DNA of 9,854 bases from Oscillospiraceae bacterium. GTDB lineage: Bacteria > Bacillota > Clostridia > Oscillospirales > Oscillospiraceae. Below are positions 6,263 to 9,854 of this stretch, piece by piece. Both the position numbers and the translations under genes were made by a program. The notes beneath the pieces were generated by a model that saw only the letters and a program-made list of their open reading frames with translations, ran no database searches and was not told the origin of the DNA. Positions within the stretch are counted from its first letter, which is position 1. Every line of letters starts with the position of its first letter. Location of the stretch: NCBI GenBank assembly GCA_902802215.1, contig CADCLH010000075.1:8048-17901 (forward strand), written 5' to 3'.

Positions 6263-7843
6263 ATGAAGACCCTGTTTCAAAACGGCGTGATCTACGACGG
6301 CAGCGGCGCAAAGCCCTTTCGGGGCGACGTGCTGATCGAGGACGACCGCATCCTCGCCGTGGGACCGGAGATCACTCAGCAGGCCGACCGAGTAGTGGAC
6401 GTCGGCGGCCTCGCGGTCTGCCCCGGCCTGATCGACGCCCACTCGCACAACGATTTCTTCTATGACCGCGAGGATGCAGAGAAGTTTTACAAGCCGTTTC
6501 TGGAACAGGGCATCACGACCCAGATCACCGGCAATTGCAGCTTTTCGCCCTTCGGGGTCGACCCTGAGACGCTCTACCGGGACAAGATCGGCGGCGGCCT
6601 CTTCGACGCGAAGGCGCCGTGCAGCTTCGCCAAGTTCAAGGAGCGCGCGAAGGGCAGGCTCTGCGTCAACCTCGTGCCGCTGATCGGGCAGGGCTCGGTA
6701 CGCGCGGGGATCGCGGGCTACGACCCCGCTCCGCTCACGCCCGAGCAGATCGAGCGGGAGCTTGCCCACGTCCGCGAGGCGATGGAGGGCGGCGCGTTCG
6801 GCGGCTCCTTCGGCTTTATGTACGAGCCCAGCCGCTACGCGAAGGAGGACGAGATCCTCGCCTTTGCCAAAGAGGTCGCCAAGTACGACGGCATCATCAC
6901 CATCCACCCCCGCGCCTGCTCCATCGTCAGCGCCGATTACCCGCTGCTGACGAAAAAGTCCCATCTGGAGCTCGGCCTGGACGAAGCGGTGGATATCATG
7001 CACAAGTCCGGCTGCCGCCTCGAATACAGCCACCTGATCTTTACCGGCCAGCGCAGCTGGAAGCTGGTGGACAAGATGCTCGCGACCTTCTACCGCGAGC
7101 GCAAAAAGGGCTATCCCATCGCCTACGACAACTACGCCTTCCACTACGGCGCTTCGGTCATCACCGTGGTGTTCCCCGAGTGGTACGCGCAGCTCAGCCC
7201 CGGGGAGGCCAGAAAGCCCGTCAACCGCTTCAAGCTTCAGCTCACCATCCTCATGTACCGCAAGGTGCTCGGCATCGACTGGGACGACATGGTCGTGGCC
7301 TACATTTCGGACGAACACCCGGAATACGAGGGCAGGACCATCCCGGAGCTGGCTTCGGCGGAGGGCATGTCGAATCTGGACATGTATCTCAAGCTCGTCG
7401 ATCTCTCCGGACGGGCGGGCAGCATCTACCTCGGCAAATACTACAGCGCGGAGATCGTGCGCCGTCTGATGGAGGACGAGCTGTCGGTCTTCATGACCGA
7501 CGCCTGGGTGGAGGAGAAGGGATTGCAGAACATCGCGGCCTTCCAGACCTTCCCGCAGTTCTTCCTGCTGGCAAAGCGCTACGGCATCCCGGCCGAGACG
7601 GTCGTGCGCAAGATGACCGGCGCGACGGCCGACCGCTTCCGCATCCCGGAGCGCGGCTACCTCAGACCCGGGTACAAGGCCGATCTCACGGTGCTGGATC
7701 TCGATAAGCTCCGCGTCGACGAGAAGAAGCCGGATTTCAAACCCGAGGGGATCGTGCACGTCTATGTCAACGGACAGGCTGCGGTCGAAAACGGCGTCTA
7801 TACGGGCGAGCGCGCCGGCGAGGTCGTGCTGAAAAAGAGATAA
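6263..7843 (+). CDS. N-acyl-D-amino-acid deacylase (D-aminoacylase)-family amidohydrolase
   Basis: A 526-residue cytoplasmic metal-dependent hydrolase of the amidohydrolase superfamily, closest to D-aminoacylase/N-acyl-D-glutamate deacylase, which remove N-acyl groups from D-amino acids. It has an N-terminal beta-sandwich (LFQNGVIYDGSG, residues 4-15), the H60-x-H62 metal motif (LIDAHSHND), bridging C92 (TGNCSFSPFG), H215 (TIHPRA), H257 (EYSHLI) and catalytic D413 (FMTDAW). These match Cys96/His220/His250/Asp366 of the Alcaligenes enzyme. The C-terminal sandwich (RPGYKADLTVLDLDKL and VHVYVNGQAAVENG) is intact. Sequences around H215 and D413 differ from the usual THxR and GSDG, so the substrate may be a related amide. 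The start at 6263 has AAGGAGG 8 nt ahead. It is probably in an operon with the preceding gene. Confidence 0.88.
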   Translation: MKTLFQNGVIYDGSGAKPFRGDVLIEDDRILAVGPEITQQADRVVDVGGLAVCPGLIDAHSHNDFFYDREDAEKFYKPFLEQGITTQITGNCSFSPFGVDPETLYRDKIGGGLFDAKAPCSFAKFKERAKGRLCVNLVPLIGQGSVRAGIAGYDPAPLTPEQIERELAHVREAMEGGAFGGSFGFMYEPSRYAKEDEILAFAKEVAKYDGIITIHPRACSIVSADYPLLTKKSHLELGLDEAVDIMHKSGCRLEYSHLIFTGQRSWKLVDKMLATFYRERKKGYPIAYDNYAFHYGASVITVVFPEWYAQLSPGEARKPVNRFKLQLTILMYRKVLGIDWDDMVVAYISDEHPEYEGRTIPELASAEGMSNLDMYLKLVDLSGRAGSIYLGKYYSAEIVRRLMEDELSVFMTDAWVEEKGLQNIAAFQTFPQFFLLAKRYGIPAETVVRKMTGATADRFRIPERGYLRPGYKADLTVLDLDKLRVDEKKPDFKPEGIVHVYVNGQAAVENGVYTGERAGEVVLKKR

Positions 7844-7860
7844 CACAGGAAAAACGTACA

Positions 7861-7883
7861 CCGCCGGGGCAAAGCCCCGGCGG
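7861..7883. terminator. Terminator hairpin between the convergent amidohydrolase and flavodiiron genes
   Basis: CCGCCGGGGC (7861-7870) pairs perfectly with 7874-7883 around an AAA loop. T-tracts are poor on both sides: CGTCGTTTGTT follows on the plus strand, and TGTACGTTTTTCC on the minus strand. It sits between two stop codons facing each other, which suggests shared use. Confidence 0.7.
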
Positions 7884-7905
7884 CGTCGTTTGTTATGCGG
7901 TTCGT

Positions 7906-8658
7906 TTACTGCTCCGCGGGCTCGAAGTCCTCGCGGCCGTGCTTGCAGATCGGGCAGGTGTAATCGGCGGGCAGCTCGCCCTCGCAGGGCTCGAAGTGGC
8001 CGCAGATCTTGCAGATATAGCCCTTCTGCTTGGGCGTGGTGTCGGGCAGGACGTGCTCGAAGTCCTCCTTGCCGTGCTTGCACAGCGGGCAGGTGAAGTC
8101 GTCGGGCATCTCGGCGCCCTCGTACACATAGCCGCAGACCTTGCAGACCCAGCACTCCTTCTGCTCGGGCGCGGGGTTCTTCTTCGGCTTGATGTGCGCG
8201 TGGTAGTAGCCGTAGGTGCAGGACGGCGCGCTCGAGAGGACCTTCGCCTCGACCACGTTGGCGACGTACAGGACCTGCGTGTCCAGATCCTTCACGTCGA
8301 TGACCTCGCAGGAGAGGACGGCGTTGGTGTACGTGGGGATGTAGCGGATGCCGTTGGACATGCGGACGTCATAGTCGACATCGGCGAACTTGTCCACGTC
8401 GCGGCCGCTCTGGAAGCCGAAGCGCTGGAAGAGGCTGTAGGGCGCGTCCTCGGTGAGGATGGAGATGTTGAAGCGCCCGGCCTTGCCGACCATGTCGCAG
8501 GTGTAGTTCTTCTTGATGCAGGAGATGGTGATCTTCTTGGGATCGCCGGCCGCGACCTGACCGGCGGTGTTGATGATGCAGCCGTAGTCCTTGCCGTCGA
8601 CGCGGGTGGTCAGGACCTCCACGCCGTAGGAGAACTTGGAGAAGACCTTGTTGTCCAC
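7906..8658 (-). CDS. Hrb-like flavin reductase with two short rubredoxin domains (C-terminal part of a frameshifted flavodiiron fusion)
   Basis: Homology in this frame runs back to about 8709 through the linker EAPAAAPAEPAVFTPEAV, so the part was almost certainly once joined to the flavodiiron protein. Only a GTG at 8658 with a poor ribosome binding site could start it alone. From that GTG it is 250 residues. Residues 1-160 form an FMN-binding flavin reductase domain (SYGVEVLTT, CIINTAGQV, FNISILTEDAP, FGFQSGRDVDKF), as in NADH:rubredoxin oxidoreductase Hrb of Moorella. Two compact rubrerythrin-type rubredoxins follow, with iron ligands C172/C175/C190/C193 and C216/C219/C235/C238. The role would be to pass electrons from NAD(P)H through FMN and iron to the flavodiiron centre. 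Whether the fragment is translated is uncertain. Confidence 0.85.
   Translation of the reverse strand: MDNKVFSKFSYGVEVLTTRVDGKDYGCIINTAGQVAAGDPKKITISCIKKNYTCDMVGKAGRFNISILTEDAPYSLFQRFGFQSGRDVDKFADVDYDVRMSNGIRYIPTYTNAVLSCEVIDVKDLDTQVLYVANVVEAKVLSSAPSCTYGYYHAHIKPKKNPAPEQKECWVCKVCGYVYEGAEMPDDFTCPLCKHGKEDFEHVLPDTTPKQKGYICKICGHFEPCEGELPADYTCPICKHGREDFEPAEQ
7920..8155 (-). repeat. Direct repeat encoding the two tandem rubredoxin modules
   Basis: The stretches at about 7921-8020 and 8056-8152 are similar DNA copies offset by 135 bp (45 codons). Each encodes a CxxCG...CPxCKHGxEDFE module and each begins on the plus strand with CTCGAAGTCCTC. They have diverged, so this is an old internal duplication within the gene. 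Confidence 0.75.
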
Positions 8659-9829
8659 GGCCTCGGGGGTGAAGACGGCGGGCTCGGCCGGAGCGGCGGC
8701 GGGAGCCTCGAATCTCCTCCGCGATCAGATCGGCCAGCTCCGCAAGCTGTGCGAGCTGATCCTCGGCCAGCGCGGATTTGAGCGTAATGTTCTCGCCGAT
8801 AAACTCGATCCCCTTGAGCGGAGCGAGCAGCTCGCGCATGATCTTGCCGCTGGTGGGCGCCCAGGAGCCGTTCTCGATGACGGCGACCTTGCGCTTCTGG
8901 AGATTGTGGGCGGCGACGTCGTGCAGCAGCTCCTCCATCGTCACGAACACGCCGGCGTTGTAGGTCGTGGCGGCGAAGACCAGGTGGCTGCAGCGGAAGG
9001 CGTCGGAGACGATGTAGCTGGCGGGGGTCACGGAGGTATCGTACATGCGCACGCGCACGCCGCGCTCGGCGAGCATGCAGGCGAGGATGTTGGCGGCGTT
9101 CTCGGTGTGGCCGTAGACGGAGGCGTAGGCCAGCATGACGCTCTTTTCCTCGGGCGTGTAGCTGGACCACATGAGATACTTCTCGAGGAAGTCGCCGAAG
9201 TGGCTGCGCGGGCCGTACTTGCCGACGATGTTGGTGTAGTAGCGCCGCGCCTCGTCCAGATCCTCGACGAAGAAATCGGTCTCGTCGTTGAACAGGCGGC
9301 CGTTGAGCGCGCCGAAGGTGCCGAAGGCGTCGGCGGAGAAGAAGATCTTGTCGGTCAGGTCGTAGCTCATCATGACCTCGGGCCAGTGGACCATGGGCGC
9401 CATGACGAACGTGAAGGTATGCTTGCCGGTGTTGAGCGTGTCGCCCTCCTTCACGAGAACGGTGCGCGCGGAGAGATCGCAGCCCAGAAACTGCTTCATC
9501 ATCGTCTGGACCTTGGCGTTGCAGACGATCTTGCACTCGGGATAGCGGCTGAGCAGGAGCTCCTGCGTGGCGGCATGGTCGGGCTCCATATGCTGCACCA
9601 CGAGGTAATCCAGCTTGCGCCCGTTCAGGGTGTGGGCGACGTTTTCCAGAAAGACGCTGTACACGGCCTTGTCGACCGTGTCGAAGAGGACGGTCTTCTC
9701 ATCGAGAAGCAGATAGGAGTTATACGAGACGCCGTCGGGCACGCCGTAGACGCCTTCAAAGCAGACCAGACGCCGATCGTCCGCGCCTACCCAGGTCAGG
9801 TCGTCGGTGATTTTTCTTGTGCAGTACAT
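8369..9829 (-). CDS. Flavodiiron protein (FprA-like), frameshifted before its reductase domain
   Basis: The frame is open for 486 codons, but only residues 1-374 (9829 down to about 8711) are homologous. The remaining 112 are an Arg-rich read-through of the wrong frame caused by one extra base at 8710. The N-terminal part is the metallo-beta-lactamase-like diiron domain: H80-x-E82-x-D84 (QHMEPDHA), H148 (MVHWPE) and D167 (FSADAFG). The FMN-binding flavodoxin domain follows (YASVYGHTENAA, residues 235-246). Such proteins reduce O2 to water or NO to N2O in the cytoplasm of anaerobes. The expected last iron-ligand His, in an HGP motif about 60 residues after D167, is missing: KYGP (204-207) runs straight into RSHFGDF, suggesting an internal loss of about 25 residues. 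The start at 9829 has AGAAGGGAG 5 nt upstream. The two lesions suggest loss of function. Confidence 0.88.
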   Translation of the reverse strand: MYCTRKITDDLTWVGADDRRLVCFEGVYGVPDGVSYNSYLLLDEKTVLFDTVDKAVYSVFLENVAHTLNGRKLDYLVVQHMEPDHAATQELLLSRYPECKIVCNAKVQTMMKQFLGCDLSARTVLVKEGDTLNTGKHTFTFVMAPMVHWPEVMMSYDLTDKIFFSADAFGTFGALNGRLFNDETDFFVEDLDEARRYYTNIVGKYGPRSHFGDFLEKYLMWSSYTPEEKSVMLAYASVYGHTENAANILACMLAERGVRVRMYDTSVTPASYIVSDAFRCSHLVFAATTYNAGVFVTMEELLHDVAAHNLQKRKVAVIENGSWAPTSGKIMRELLAPLKGIEFIGENITLKSALAEDQLAQLAELADLIAEEIRGSRRRSGRARRLHPRGRGQQGLLQVLLRRGGPDHPRRRQGLRLHHQHRRSGRGRRSQEDHHLLHQEELHLRHGRQGRALQHLHPHRGRALQPLPALRLPERPRRGQVRRCRL

Positions 9830-9854
9830 ACATGCTCCCTTCTGCCTTGCGGCA

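Noticed and set aside
6200..8155. A 651-codon minus-strand open frame opposite the amidohydrolase
   Set aside because: It is an antisense shadow of a GC-rich gene; its Arg/Ala/Val/Asp-rich translation has no recognisable domain, while the plus strand encodes a complete enzyme.
8658..8660. GTG as an independent start of the flavin reductase/rubredoxin gene
   Set aside because: There is only a weak GAGG 2-3 nt upstream, and the linker typical of a fusion continues in the same frame back to 8709, so an ancestral fusion with a frameshift explains the data better.
1..9854. CRISPR arrays, tRNA or rRNA genes, insertion sequences, phage attachment sites
   Set aside because: No regularly spaced repeats, cloverleaf-like or rRNA segments, transposase motifs or terminal inverted repeats were seen on either strand.

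Overview
The window looks like chromosomal DNA of a GC-rich, strictly anaerobic, probably gut-associated Clostridia member (Oscillospiraceae-like). This is inferred from strong AGGAGG-type ribosome binding sites, a clostridial-type PssA/Psd pair, a flavodiiron/Hrb-type oxygen or NO detoxification gene, and high GC with T-rich promoter islands. No phage, transposase, tRNA, rRNA or CRISPR array is visible.

Layout from left to right. (1) 1-941, plus strand: the 3' end of a lipid-linked sugar transferase overlaps (ATGA) a formyltransferase with an intact Asn/His/Asp triad. This is probably the end of a surface-polysaccharide operon and is closed by a GC-rich hairpin. (2) 942-1335: a long intergenic leader with candidate promoters, a small intrinsic-terminator-like hairpin and a possible pseudoknot just before a ribosome binding site. 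(3) 1336-3664, plus strand: a MATE-family efflux transporter and a LysR-type regulator 25 nt apart, ending at a perfect 46-nt palindrome that serves as a bidirectional terminator. (4) 3728-5265, minus strand: pssA and psd, overlapping by ATGA, which make phosphatidylserine and then phosphatidylethanolamine. They have a good promoter whose -10 box lies inside a perfect palindrome. (5) 5482-7843, plus strand: a poorly characterised protein with an N-terminal winged helix (Zalpha-like) and a C-terminal PD-(D/E)xK nuclease-like core, followed by a D-aminoacylase-family amidohydrolase. (6) 7906-9829, minus strand: a flavodiiron protein naturally fused to a flavin reductase and two short rubredoxins, apparently damaged.

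The points most worth a second look are three. The flavodiiron/Hrb fusion is split by a one-base frameshift at about 8710, and it also seems to lack about 25 residues that would carry the last iron-ligand histidine. The helix-turn-helix/nuclease-like protein at 5482-6237 is of unknown function. The leader of the MATE gene has the architecture of a regulated 5' UTR but matches no riboswitch class I could recognise. No large new system is evident; most other genes are ordinary housekeeping or transport functions.
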